Below are positions 8,843-17,538 of a DNA stretch of 64,000 bases, one piece after another. Each line of letters opens with the position of its first letter. Within the stretch, counting starts at the first letter, position 1. A model generated the notes under the pieces. It did not search any database. It saw only the letters and a program-made list of their open reading frames with translations, and was not told the origin of the DNA. The translations under genes and the position numbers were made by a program. This DNA is from DASRBO01 sp035653595 (GTDB taxonomy: Bacteria; Actinomycetota; Acidimicrobiia; Acidimicrobiales; JAJPHE01): NCBI GenBank assembly GCA_035653595.1, contig DASRBO010000015.1:1-64000 (forward strand). The letters run 5' to 3'.

Positions 8843-9916
8843 TCAGATCACCTCGAGGTCGTCCTCCGACCCGAGGGCCGGGAACGGCGCTGTCGGGAGG
8901 CTCTGGTACCAGAAGGCCACCGAGGCGATGTCGTCCTGCAGCGGCAGGTACCGGCCTCCAGAGCGCCAGCCCAGAGCCTGCATGGTGACCCGCAGCTCGG
9001 ACTCGAAGCGGATCGGATCGGGGATGTGCCAGCGGTACATGCCGAAGCGGGTCTGGCTGCGGTAGAGGCCGTCCGGCCTGATCACCTGGGGCAGCCCGGC
9101 GTAGGGCGTGGTGAACTCGACGTACTCCTTGCCCACCACGAAGCAGTAGGCGCCGCAGAAGTAGTCCTCCACGCCCGTGCCGCAGATGGTGGGCCACTCG
9201 CGGTCGCCGTCCATGTAGAACTTGATCTCGCCCTCGCCCCACCAGCCGTTGCTGTTGGATCCCCAGCACATGTAGGTGCCGACGTACTGGCCCCGGCCCT
9301 TGACCCCGTCGAGGAGCGTGTAGTCCTCCTTGTATGGGAGGGGATTGGTGCGGCGGAACTGGGCGTGGAAGTAGGCGGCGTCGTCCGGCACCTCGGTCAG
9401 GGTGTAGTTGATCTGGTAGTAGACCACCGCCTCGTCGGTGCTGCGGTTGGTCAGGGTCATCCGGCACCGGGTGCGGAACGGCATCTCCCAGTAGGAGTTG
9501 AAGCCGGAGCCGGGGTTGACGCAGACCGCCAGGGAGCTCACCTGGGCGAAGCGCTCCCAGCCGCAGGCGAAGAAATCCCCTACCGGGCACTCCACCGAGG
9601 GCTGGTCCTGGTCGTCCCACCAGATGCGCAGGATGAGCCGCCGCCAGGGCTTGATGGGGGTCATCCAGATCTGCTGGACGGCCCCGGGGCCCTCGATGTC
9701 GGCGAGGGTCCACTCCTGGCCGGGGGCAATGGAGACCGAGGGCGACACCTTCCATCCCCGCCCCAGGTCGCGGGCCGGACCGGCCCCGGTCCCCTCGGTG
9801 GCCATCCCGCCCGCCCCCGGCCGCCCGTCGAAGTTCTCCGGGCTGATGGAGCGCGACTTCGCCGTCGACAGCCGCGACAGGTTGCCCAGGTGCATGCCCA
9901 AACCGTCGAACGCCAC
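8843..9916 (-). CDS. DUF2961 / GH172 family glycoside hydrolase
   Basis: A 357-residue protein with DUF2961 hallmarks: WWDDQDQPSVECPVGDFF, NSYWEMPFR, WWGEGEIKFYMDGD and GTGVEDYFCGAY. The Glu residues of the last two blocks are in the region that carries the catalytic pair in this family. Known GH172 enzymes act on alpha-D-fructofuranosyl or alpha-D-arabinofuranosyl groups. No signal peptide is seen, so it looks cytoplasmic, which fits small oligosaccharides or glycosides taken up first. GTG start has an upstream GGAGGGG. It is transcribed away from the acyl-CoA synthetase/isomerase/kinase block and shares its promoter region. Confidence 0.85.
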   Translation of the reverse strand: MAFDGLGMHLGNLSRLSTAKSRSISPENFDGRPGAGGMATEGTGAGPARDLGRGWKVSPSVSIAPGQEWTLADIEGPGAVQQIWMTPIKPWRRLILRIWWDDQDQPSVECPVGDFFACGWERFAQVSSLAVCVNPGSGFNSYWEMPFRTRCRMTLTNRSTDEAVVYYQINYTLTEVPDDAAYFHAQFRRTNPLPYKEDYTLLDGVKGRGQYVGTYMCWGSNSNGWWGEGEIKFYMDGDREWPTICGTGVEDYFCGAYCFVVGKEYVEFTTPYAGLPQVIRPDGLYRSQTRFGMYRWHIPDPIRFESELRVTMQALGWRSGGRYLPLQDDIASVAFWYQSLPTAPFPALGSEDDLEVI

Positions 9917-9961
9917 AGAGGTCCCCTCCGGATGCGGAGGCGTCGAGCTGTCCGGCCTCCG

Positions 9962-9973
9962 AAATCGATATCC
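9962..9973. promoter_or_regulatory. Candidate LacI operator, site A
   Basis: GAAATCGATATC, centred on the palindrome ATCGAT, in the divergent region between the GH172 gene and the acyl-CoA synthetase block. It matches site B (10071) at 11 of 12 positions. A centre with CG flanked by A/T-rich arms is typical of LacI-family operators, and a LacI regulator is encoded at 14485. Confidence 0.45.
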
Positions 9974-10070
9974 GGGCGGACACTAGGAGGCGGGACCACG
10001 GCGTGCAACGGGGGCCAGGATGCCGGCGACAGTGGTCTTGAACGGAAGGTTGACTGTTAGTTATGGTTGA

Positions 10071-10082
10071 GAAATCGATTTC
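10071..10082. promoter_or_regulatory. Candidate LacI operator, site B
   Basis: GAAATCGATTTC is a perfect 12-bp palindrome. A possible sigma70-type promoter (TTGAAC at 10038, 17-nt spacer, TTATGG at 10061) would place the transcription start inside it, the classic place for repression. Its position also argues that translation starts at 10123 rather than at the ATG at 10063. Confidence 0.5.
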
Positions 10083-10122
10083 GCCGGCGGGACCGCCGGT
10101 AGCGCCCGGAGGCACACCGGTC

Positions 10123-11694
10123 ATGGCCGCCACCAACGACGAAGGCGTCTACGACGACCCCGAGTTCCTTCGCTCGATCGCCGAGGGTGACGTCGTCGCC
10201 TACCACGCCGCCCGCCGGCCCGACCATCCGGCCGTCGTGTCCGACTACGGGAGCCGCACCTTCGCCGAGCTGTCGGGCCGGGCCAACCAGCTCTCGCGGG
10301 CCCTGACGGCGGCGGGACTGGGACCTGGCGACGCCGTGGCCATCATGTCGAGGAACCGGCCCGAGTTCTTCGAGGCCTTCGTGGCCGCCATGCAGTCGGG
10401 CCTGCGTCTCACGACCATCAACTTCCACCTCCAGCCCGAGGAGGCGGCCTACGTGGCCGGCGACTGCGGGGCCCAGGCGGTGGTGGTTGACGGGTCCATC
10501 GGCGATGCCATGGCCGAGCTGGCCGCCAGGGTGGCCCAGGTGCCGGTGCGCCTGGCGGTGGCGGAGCAACTGGAGGGCTTCGCCGGCTACGAGGAGTTCA
10601 TTGCCGGCCAGGACGGGAGGCGGCTGGAGTCTCCGACCCTCGGGCGGGTCATGCTCTACACCTCGGGCACGACCGGGCGGCCGAAGGGGGTGTACCGCGA
10701 CCGTCCCGAACCCGTTTCGGTCGACACCCTCCGCCTGTACGGCTACCAGCCGGACTCGGTGAGCCTGACCACCGGCCCCCTCTACCACGCCGCCCCGCTG
10801 GTGGCGACGATGAACATGCCTCTGGCCGGGGGGGTCACCTCCGTGCTGATGGACAAGTGGGACGCCGAGGAGACGCTGCGGCTCATCGACGCCCACCGGG
10901 TGAGCCACACCCACATGGTGGCCACCATGTTCCACCGCCTCCTGGCCCTGCCCGAGGCCACCAGGGCCAAGTACGACACGACCAGCCTGCGCTTCGTCCT
11001 CCACGGGGCGGCTCCGTGCCCGGTCGCGGTCAAGTCAAAGCTCATGGAGTGGTGGGGGCCGATCGTGTGGGAGTACTACGCCGCCACCGAAGGTGGGGGC
11101 ACCGTGGTGGATCCCCACACCTGGCTGGAGAGGCCGGGCACCGTGGGCCGTCCCGCCCCTGGGGAGGATCTGTACGTCGGGGACGAGGAGGCCAACCGGC
11201 TGCCGGCCGGTGAGGTCGGGCTGGTCTGGATCCGGGCCCCCGAGCACAACCCGTTCCGCTACTTCGGCGATCCGTCCAAGACGGCGGCCACCTACAAGGG
11301 CACCCACTTCACCCTGGGCGACGTGGGCTACTTCGACGACGACGGCTTCCTCTTCCTGACGGACCGCAGCGCCAACCTCATCATCTCCGGCGGGGTGAAC
11401 ATCTACCCGGCCGAGGTCGACGCCGTGCTCCTCGAGCACCCGGCGGTGGCCGACGTGGCCGTCATAGGCGTCCCCAACGAGGAGTGGGGCGAGGAGGTGA
11501 AGGCGGTGGTCGAGCTGGCGGAGGGCCGGTCGCCCTCCGAGGAGCTGGCTTCGGAGATGATCCAGTTCTGCCGCTCGAAGCTGGCCCCGTTCAAATGCCC
11601 CCGGAGCGTCGACTTCGTAGACGACCTGCCGAGGCAGGACAACGGCAAGATCTACAAGCGCCTGCTGCGCGAGCGCTACCGGGCCGGGCAGTGA
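10123..11694 (+). CDS. AMP-binding acyl-CoA synthetase (ligase)
   Basis: An ANL-superfamily adenylating enzyme that would activate a carboxylic acid to its CoA thioester via an acyl-AMP. The phosphate-binding loop MLYTSGTTGRPKGV, the YYAATEGGGTV acyl-site motif, the LTDRSANLIISGGVNIYPAEVD hinge region (Asp and Gly-rich A8 loop) and the C-terminal catalytic Lys in DNGKIYKRLL are all present. I start at ATG 10123 because GGAGG (10108-10112) sits 10 nt upstream. An in-frame ATG at 10063 would add 20 residues but overlaps the candidate operator. GTGA overlap couples it to the next gene. Its place with sugar genes is odd; the substrate is unknown. Confidence 0.88.
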   Translation: MAATNDEGVYDDPEFLRSIAEGDVVAYHAARRPDHPAVVSDYGSRTFAELSGRANQLSRALTAAGLGPGDAVAIMSRNRPEFFEAFVAAMQSGLRLTTINFHLQPEEAAYVAGDCGAQAVVVDGSIGDAMAELAARVAQVPVRLAVAEQLEGFAGYEEFIAGQDGRRLESPTLGRVMLYTSGTTGRPKGVYRDRPEPVSVDTLRLYGYQPDSVSLTTGPLYHAAPLVATMNMPLAGGVTSVLMDKWDAEETLRLIDAHRVSHTHMVATMFHRLLALPEATRAKYDTTSLRFVLHGAAPCPVAVKSKLMEWWGPIVWEYYAATEGGGTVVDPHTWLERPGTVGRPAPGEDLYVGDEEANRLPAGEVGLVWIRAPEHNPFRYFGDPSKTAATYKGTHFTLGDVGYFDDDGFLFLTDRSANLIISGGVNIYPAEVDAVLLEHPAVADVAVIGVPNEEWGEEVKAVVELAEGRSPSEELASEMIQFCRSKLAPFKCPRSVDFVDDLPRQDNGKIYKRLLRERYRAGQ

Positions 11695-12350
11695 CCAGGC
11701 GGCGAACAGCCCCTCCCCAGCCACCGCCGCCGGTGGACCTCGACGCCGCCGTCGAGGCCGGCCTCGACGCCATCGACCACGCCCTGTCCGGCATCAGGCG
11801 CCTGCCCGAGCGCTTCGCCGGCGCCCGGCCGGTGCTGGATCTGCTGCTGGCCACCGAGGGCCGGGTCGTCGTCACCGGCCTGGGCAAGTCGGGGCTGGTG
11901 GGCGCCAAGCTGGCAGCCACGCTGTCCAGCACCGGCACCAGCGCCATATTCGTGCACGCCGCCGATGCCCTCCACGGCGACGCCGGCGCGGTGCGGCCGG
12001 GCGACACCGTCATCGCCATCTCGAACTCGGGCGAGACCGACGAGGTGTGCCGGTTCGTCGAGCTGGTGAAGGAACGGGGGGTGCCGGTCGTCACTCTCAC
12101 CGGCTGCGGGGGCGGGTCCTCCCTGTGCCGCCTGGCCGACGCCCACCTGGACATCGCAGTGGAGAGGGAAGCCGACCCCTACGACCTCGTCCCGAGCGTC
12201 TCCACCGCGGTGACGGCGGTGATGGGCGACGCCCTCGCCATCGCCCTGATGGTCGCCCGGGGGTTCGGCCCCGACGACTTCCACCGGCACCACCCCGGCG
12301 GGGCGCTGGGCCGGCGCCTGCTGAACGCCGGAGGAGGCCGCGGTGAGTGA
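11691..12350 (+). CDS. SIS-domain sugar-phosphate isomerase, arabinose-5-phosphate isomerase-like
   Basis: A 219-residue SIS-domain protein of the KdsD/KpsF type. These enzymes interconvert D-ribulose 5-phosphate and D-arabinose 5-phosphate. Family marks are VTGLGKSGLVGAKLAATLSSTGT, VHAADALHGDAG, ISNSGETDEV and the terminal HHPGGALGRRLL. It stops after the SIS domain, so the CBS pair of E. coli KdsD (~328 residues) is missing. CBS-less forms are known. The GTG start overlaps the synthetase stop by 4 nt; the end overlaps the kinase by 8 nt. As KDO lipopolysaccharide is not expected in an actinobacterium, a catabolic use is likelier. Confidence 0.82.
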   Translation: MTRRRTAPPQPPPPVDLDAAVEAGLDAIDHALSGIRRLPERFAGARPVLDLLLATEGRVVVTGLGKSGLVGAKLAATLSSTGTSAIFVHAADALHGDAGAVRPGDTVIAISNSGETDEVCRFVELVKERGVPVVTLTGCGGGSSLCRLADAHLDIAVEREADPYDLVPSVSTAVTAVMGDALAIALMVARGFGPDDFHRHHPGGALGRRLLNAGGGRGE

Positions 12351-13269
12351 GGTCTGCGTGGTCGGCAGCTTCATGATGGACCTGTCCCTGCGCGCTCCCC
12401 GCCGGCCCGGGCCGGGTGAGACGGTCATCGGGACCGAGTTCTCCATCTCCCCCGGCGGCAAGGGCTTCAACCAGGCGGTGGCGGCCGCCCGCTGCGGCGT
12501 CTCCACGGCCATGGTGGGCAGCCTGGGCGACGACGACTTCGGCCGCACCTTCCGGGCGGCGATGGCGGCCGAGGGGATCGACTCCAGAGGGGTGCGGACC
12601 GTTGCCGGGGTCGGGACCGGCGTCGGGGTCCCGCTGGTGGAGGACGACGGCCAGAACTCGATAGTGGTGGTGCCCCGGGCCAACCACTCGATGACAGTCG
12701 CCGACCTCGCCGCCGCCGCCGCCGTCATCCGTTCGGCCAAGGTGCTGCTCCTGCAGATGGAGCTGCCGGTCGACGTGGTGGTGGAAGCGGCCCGGCTGGG
12801 CCGGCAGAGCGGCGCCTTCGTGGTCCTCAACCCGGCCCCGGCCGTCAGCGGCCTGGCCCCCTTCGCCGGCCTGGTCGACTGCGTCGTGCCCAACGAGTCC
12901 GAGGCCGGACTGCTGACCGGGCTCTCCTGGGACGGGGAGGGTCCCGCCGCCGCCGTCGGTTCGATCCTCGTCGACAGCGGGGCGGGGGCGGTCGTGCTCA
13001 CCCTGGGGGAGCGAGGCGCCTACTGGTCCCGCCCTGGCCACGCCGGCCAGGTCGACGCCCACCCGGCCGAGTGCATCGACAGCGTTGGGGCGGGGGACGC
13101 CTTCTGCGGCGCCCTGGCGGCCCGGATGGCCCAGGGGGCCTCGCTGGAGGAGGCGGTGCGCTTCGGCAACGCCGCCGGCGCCCTGGCGGTCACCCGGGCG
13201 GGTGCCGCCCCTGCCATGCCGACCCGCCAGGAGATCGAAGCCCTGCTGTCGGAGCCGTCCTGCCGGTGA
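12343..13269 (+). CDS. PfkB/ribokinase family carbohydrate kinase
   Basis: A 308-residue ATP-dependent sugar kinase. The substrate-binding GGKGFNQAVAAARCG block (ribokinase-like) is at residues ~41-55, and the C-terminal signature DSVGAGDAFCGALAARM carries the catalytic Asp. The N-terminus VVGSFMMDLSLRAPRRPGPGET is typical of ribokinases. Start GTG follows GAGGAGG by 5 nt and lies 8 nt inside the isomerase gene, so the two are co-translated. With the isomerase it could phosphorylate a pentose at O5. Exact sugar specificity cannot be read from the sequence. Confidence 0.87.
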   Translation: MSEVCVVGSFMMDLSLRAPRRPGPGETVIGTEFSISPGGKGFNQAVAAARCGVSTAMVGSLGDDDFGRTFRAAMAAEGIDSRGVRTVAGVGTGVGVPLVEDDGQNSIVVVPRANHSMTVADLAAAAAVIRSAKVLLLQMELPVDVVVEAARLGRQSGAFVVLNPAPAVSGLAPFAGLVDCVVPNESEAGLLTGLSWDGEGPAAAVGSILVDSGAGAVVLTLGERGAYWSRPGHAGQVDAHPAECIDSVGAGDAFCGALAARMAQGASLEEAVRFGNAAGALAVTRAGAAPAMPTRQEIEALLSEPSCR

Positions 13270-14360
13270 CGGCGGGGCTGGCCGTAGTCGCCGACGGCGC
13301 CGGAGGGCACTCGCTGGCCGAGGTCGAGATCGGTGTGCCCGGGCCGGGCGAGGTCGGCGTGGCCCTGGCCGCCTCGGGCGTCTGCCATACCGACCTCGAC
13401 GCCGCCCGCACCGCGCCGACGGCGATGGTGCTCGGTCACGAGGGCGCCGGAACGGTGACAGCGGTCGGGGAGGGAGTCGACCGGGTCCGCCCCGGCGACC
13501 GGGTGCTGCTCACCTGGTCCATCTCCTGCGGGACCTGCTTCCAGTGCGGCCTCGGCAACCAGGTCTTCTGCGAGCGTCTCGGGCTCGGTCGCCGGGGCCA
13601 CGCCCATCCCGAGGCCACGACCATGGCCGGCAAGCCCCTGGCCCGGGTGTTCAACCTCGGCACCATGAGCACGGCGACGGTCGTGCGCCAGGAGGCGGTC
13701 GTGCCGCTCCCCGAGGACATCCCCTTCACCTCGGCATGCATCCTCGGTTGCGGGGTCATGACCGGTTACGGATCGGTGGTCAACGCCGCCCGGGTGCGCC
13801 CCGGCAGCTCGGTGGTGGTGCTGGGCTGCGGAGGGGTCGGTCTCAATGTGATCCAGGGGGCCAGGATCGCCGGGGCGGGGCGGATAATCGCCATCGACGT
13901 GAGCCAGCCCCGCCTCGACCTGGCCCTCATGCTCGGCGCCCATCACGTCCTTACAGCGGAGCCCGGCGATGCCGGGCTCGCCGAGCCGGTCGACCAGGTC
14001 CGCCGGCTGGTGGGCCGACGTGGCGCCGACTACGCCTTCGAGTGCACCGGCGTGCCCGACCTGGCGGCGGCGCCGCTGCGCTTCGTGCGCCACGGCGGCA
14101 CGGCGGTGCAGGTGAGCGGGGTAGAGCAGGACGTCACCATCGACATGCGCCTGTTCGAGTTCGACAAGGTCTACCTCAACCCTCTGTATGGCAACTGCAG
14201 GCCGTCGATCGACTTTCCCATCCTCCTCGACCACTACCGGTCCGGTCGCCTCATGCTCGACGAGCTGGTGACGGCGACCTACACCCTCGAGGGGGTCGAC
14301 GCCGCCTTCGCCGACATGGTGAGCGGCGCCAACGCCAAGGGCGTCCTGGTCATCGGCTGA
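13266..14360 (+). CDS. Zinc-dependent alcohol dehydrogenase (MDR family)
   Basis: A 364-residue medium-chain dehydrogenase. Catalytic zinc ligands are visible in SGVCHTDLDA and LGHEGAGTV; the structural zinc lobe CGTCFQCGLGNQVFC has four Cys; the Rossmann fingerprint is VVLGCGGVGLNVIQGA. It resembles the class III / AdhD-like branch that oxidises primary alcohols or thiol-hemiacetals with NAD. GTGA overlap with the kinase stop makes it the fourth coupled gene of this block. It may oxidise an alcohol or sugar produced by the pathway; substrate unknown. Confidence 0.87.
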   Translation: MTAGLAVVADGAGGHSLAEVEIGVPGPGEVGVALAASGVCHTDLDAARTAPTAMVLGHEGAGTVTAVGEGVDRVRPGDRVLLTWSISCGTCFQCGLGNQVFCERLGLGRRGHAHPEATTMAGKPLARVFNLGTMSTATVVRQEAVVPLPEDIPFTSACILGCGVMTGYGSVVNAARVRPGSSVVVLGCGGVGLNVIQGARIAGAGRIIAIDVSQPRLDLALMLGAHHVLTAEPGDAGLAEPVDQVRRLVGRRGADYAFECTGVPDLAAAPLRFVRHGGTAVQVSGVEQDVTIDMRLFEFDKVYLNPLYGNCRPSIDFPILLDHYRSGRLMLDELVTATYTLEGVDAAFADMVSGANAKGVLVIG

Positions 14361-14484
14361 TGGTGGCGGACCCGTGTGCGGGTTGCCGACCTGGCCCGTG
14401 CGGCAGCAGCCCCGGCGAGCACGGCGGATAGGTCGCGGTGGGGGTGCTTGGATTGGAGCAGTGGGACCGGATCGGGGTGAAGGC

Positions 14485-15489
14485 GTGAAGAGCGGCTCGG
14501 CGCGGATCACCGACGTCGCCAGCCGGGCCAGGGTCTCGCCGGCCACGGTTTCGCGGGTCCTGAACGGTAGCGGCGAGGTCTCGCCCGAGCTGGCCCGGCG
14601 GGTGCGTCAGGCCGTCGAGGAGCTGAGCTACCAGCCGTTCGGCCCGGCTCGGGCCCTGCGTCGGCAAACGACCAGCGTGTGGGCGGTGATCGTGGCCGAC
14701 ATCGAGAACCCCTTCTTCACCTCGGTGGTGCGGGGGATCGAGGACGGGGCCCGCCAACGCGGCTACCGCGTGGTCCTGTGCAACTCGGACGAGGACCTGG
14801 CCAAGGAGTCCGAGTACATCGACATCACCATCGCCGAGCGCGTCAGCGGGGTGGTGATCGCGGTGGCGTCCACCCGCCAGTCCAACCTCCAGCCGCTCAT
14901 CGACCGGTCGATCCCCATCGTGGCCATCGACCGTCGCCCCGTCGGTTACGTCGTGGACACGGTGCTGGCCGACAACCGGCTGGCCGCCCGTCAGGCGACC
15001 GAGCACCTCATCGAGGCCGGTTTCACCAGCATCGGTTGCATCACCGGCCCCCGCCGGCTGAGCACGGCCAACGATCGGCTGGCGGGCTACAGGGACGCCC
15101 TGGTTTCGGCCGGCCGGCCGGTCATCGACGAGTACGTCCTGCGGGAGGACTTCCGCGAGGGTGGCGGCTACGAGGCGGTCACCGCCCTGTGGTCCAAGAA
15201 GCGTCGCCCCGATGCGCTGGTCGTCGCCAACAACCAGATGACGGTGGGGGCGCTGCACGCCCTGCTCGACCTGGGGGTGAAGGTCCCAGCCGAGGTGGGC
15301 ATCGTCGGTTTCGACGACTCGCCCTGGGCCAGCCTGGTGCGTCCGCAGCTGAGTGTGGTGGCCCAGCCCACCTACGAGATCGGTCAGACGGCGGCCGAGC
15401 TGCTGTCCACGGCAACGCATGCCGGGGGCCCCCGTCATGTGCTGTTGTCCCCCAAGCTCGTCATCAGGGAGAGCTCGCTGCGACCATGA
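14485..15489 (+). CDS. LacI family transcriptional regulator
   Basis: A 334-residue repressor-type protein. Residues ~8-30 are the LacI helix-turn-helix with hinge (ITDVASRARVSPATVSRVLNG), followed by a periplasmic-binding-like effector domain (WAVIVADIENPFFTSVVRGIEDGA; GIVGFDDSPWASLVRPQLSVV). I choose GTG 14485 because it places the HTH at the normal distance from the N-terminus. It probably senses a sugar or sugar phosphate and controls this cluster through the ATCGAT-centred palindromes in the 9.9-10.1 kb promoter region. Its stop overlaps the next ATG (ATGA). Confidence 0.9.
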   Translation: MKSGSARITDVASRARVSPATVSRVLNGSGEVSPELARRVRQAVEELSYQPFGPARALRRQTTSVWAVIVADIENPFFTSVVRGIEDGARQRGYRVVLCNSDEDLAKESEYIDITIAERVSGVVIAVASTRQSNLQPLIDRSIPIVAIDRRPVGYVVDTVLADNRLAARQATEHLIEAGFTSIGCITGPRRLSTANDRLAGYRDALVSAGRPVIDEYVLREDFREGGGYEAVTALWSKKRRPDALVVANNQMTVGALHALLDLGVKVPAEVGIVGFDDSPWASLVRPQLSVVAQPTYEIGQTAAELLSTATHAGGPRHVLLSPKLVIRESSLRP

Positions 15490-16673
15490 GAACCACAGAG
15501 GACTACGCCATAGAGGGCTACGTTGCACCGGGCTTCGAGGAGGTGAGGCAGGCCTTCGCCGACGGCTTCTCCGCCGGCGACGAGCTCGGAGCGGCCTTCA
15601 GCGCCCACCTCGAAGGGCGCAAGGTGGTCGACATCTGGGGCGGCCGGCTCCGCCCCGGTGACCCGACGCCCTACGACGCCGACACGCTGCAGATGGTGTA
15701 CTCGGTCACCAAGGGGCTGACAGCCGTGTGCCTGCACATGCTGGTCGACCGGGGTCTGATCGACCTCGACGAGCCGGTGGTCAACTGGTGGCCGGAGTTC
15801 GCCCAGGCCGGAAAGCAGGACGTGCCGGTCCGGTGGTTGCTCTCCCACCAGGTGGGCCTTCCCACCATCGACCAGCGCCTGACCCCGGCGCAGATGCTCG
15901 CCGGCGACCCGGTCGCCGACGCCCTGGCGGCGCAGGCGCCATACTGGGAGCCGGGCACCGGCTACGGCTATCACGCCCTGACCTTCGGCTGGCTGGTCGG
16001 TGAGGTCTTCCGCCGGGTCGAGGGCCGCCGGGTGGGCCGGTTCCTCGCCGAGGAGATCGCCTCGCCCCTCGGGCTGGACATGTGGATCGGCCTACCGCCC
16101 GAGCTGGTCGGGCGGGTGGCGCCGCTCAACTTCGACGGGCCGGACATGATCGAGGCGCCCGGTGTCGACCAGAACAGCCTGATGGTCCGCGCCGGCACCC
16201 TCAACGGGTCGGTTGGGGCGCTGCCGCATTGGGTCAACGATCCGGCAACCTTCGTGGCGGAGATCCCCGCAGGCAACGGCATCACCAATGCCCGGTCTCT
16301 CTCCCGCTTGTACGCCGCTGTGATCGGCCCGGTGGAGGGCGGTCCCGACCGGGCCCTGCTCAGCCCGTCCCGCATCGAGGCCGCCCGGCGACGCCTCACC
16401 AGCGGTCCCGACCTGGTGTTCGCCAGCGGTGGGGTGCCCGTCGAGATCGCCATCGGCGAGGGGTTCTGGGTGCACGGTGGCGATGTGTTCCCCTTCGGGG
16501 GACCGCAGAGCTTCGGCCACCCCGGCACCAGCGGGGCTTTGGGCTTCGCCGATCCCGAACACGTCATCGCCTGCGGCTACGTCACCAACACCACCTCAGG
16601 GGCGGCAGGGGCGGACCCCCGCTCCACCCGCCTGGTGAGAGCCGTCTACGACGCCGCTGGCATCGCCAGCTGA
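15486..16673 (+). CDS. Serine beta-lactamase-fold hydrolase (class C / EstB type)
   Basis: A 395-residue protein of the beta-lactamase/transpeptidase-like fold used by esterases and D-aminopeptidases. The nucleophile motif SxxK is SVTK in QMVYSVTKGLTAVCLHML; the second motif is YGYHALTFGWLVGEVF with the catalytic Tyr; the C-terminal HPGTSGALGFADPEH replaces the usual KTG. No signal peptide is seen, so it is probably cytoplasmic, arguing against a cell-wall role. ATGA overlap with the LacI gene suggests co-expression with the regulator. EstB-like ester hydrolysis is the likeliest activity. Confidence 0.85.
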   Translation: MRTTEDYAIEGYVAPGFEEVRQAFADGFSAGDELGAAFSAHLEGRKVVDIWGGRLRPGDPTPYDADTLQMVYSVTKGLTAVCLHMLVDRGLIDLDEPVVNWWPEFAQAGKQDVPVRWLLSHQVGLPTIDQRLTPAQMLAGDPVADALAAQAPYWEPGTGYGYHALTFGWLVGEVFRRVEGRRVGRFLAEEIASPLGLDMWIGLPPELVGRVAPLNFDGPDMIEAPGVDQNSLMVRAGTLNGSVGALPHWVNDPATFVAEIPAGNGITNARSLSRLYAAVIGPVEGGPDRALLSPSRIEAARRRLTSGPDLVFASGGVPVEIAIGEGFWVHGGDVFPFGGPQSFGHPGTSGALGFADPEHVIACGYVTNTTSGAAGADPRSTRLVRAVYDAAGIAS

Positions 16674-16787
16674 GCCGCCGACGGAGCCGCCGTGCCTCAC
16701 CACCCGAGCCGATGAGTCGCTGAGGCGCGGGTGCGCCGACGGTGGGCGACCTGACATGCTGTGCCCACAGCGAGGGGGAGGGAGCAA

Positions 16788-17528
16788 GTGTCCGACGCGA
16801 TCCAGGCGGAGACCATCACCATCACCGGTCATGGTGACGACGAGATCGAGGCCTACGCCGCCCGCTGCCTCGACTCGGACCGGAGGGGCGGCGTGGTGGT
16901 GATCCATCACATGCCGGGCTACGACCGGGCCACCAAGGAGATCACCCGCACCTTCGCCACCTACGGCTACAACGCCGTGTGCCCGAACCTGTTCCACCGC
17001 TACGCCCCGGGCGCCAAGCCGGGCGACGCCGCCGCCGCCGCCCGGGCGGCCGGCGGTGTGCCCGACGACCAGGCCATGGGCGACATCGCCGGCGGGGCGA
17101 AGTACCTGCGCGGCCTGTCCAACAGCAACGGCAAGGTGGGCGTGATCGGCTACTGCTCAGGGGGGCGGCAGGCCTTTCTGGCCGCCTGCCTGGCGCCGGT
17201 GGACGCGGCGGTCGACTGCTACGGCGGCGGGGTGGTGGTCACCAGGGACGAGGTGACTCCGCAGCGACCGGTGCCGCCCATCGACCTGGTACCGCAGATG
17301 AAGGCGCCTCTACTGGGCCTCTTCGGTGGCCAGGACCGGAACCCGTCGCCGGACCACGTCGCCAGGATGGAGAAGGAGCTCAGCGCCGCCGGCAAGGAGT
17401 ACGAGTTCCACACCTACGACGACGCCAACCACGGCTTCTTCAGCGTGGACTTCCCGACCTACAACCAGGAGGCGGTCCGCGACGGGTGGAAGCAGATCTG
17501 GGCCTTCTTCGGCAAGCACCTGGGGTGA
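16788..17528 (+). CDS. Dienelactone hydrolase family protein
   Basis: A 246-residue alpha/beta hydrolase. The Cys nucleophile sits in IGYCSGGRQAF, the Asp in LGLFGGQDRNPSPDH, and the His in DANHGFFSVDFPTYN, matching the Cys-Asp-His triad of carboxymethylenebutenolidases. These open dienelactones in chlorocatechol breakdown, but many members are general esterases. GTG start follows a GAGGGGGAGGGAG purine run. It precedes a small DUF6295 gene by 10 nt; the two probably share a transcript. Confidence 0.88.
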   Translation: MSDAIQAETITITGHGDDEIEAYAARCLDSDRRGGVVVIHHMPGYDRATKEITRTFATYGYNAVCPNLFHRYAPGAKPGDAAAAARAAGGVPDDQAMGDIAGGAKYLRGLSNSNGKVGVIGYCSGGRQAFLAACLAPVDAAVDCYGGGVVVTRDEVTPQRPVPPIDLVPQMKAPLLGLFGGQDRNPSPDHVARMEKELSAAGKEYEFHTYDDANHGFFSVDFPTYNQEAVRDGWKQIWAFFGKHLG

Positions 17529-17538
17529 TCGGAAGGAC

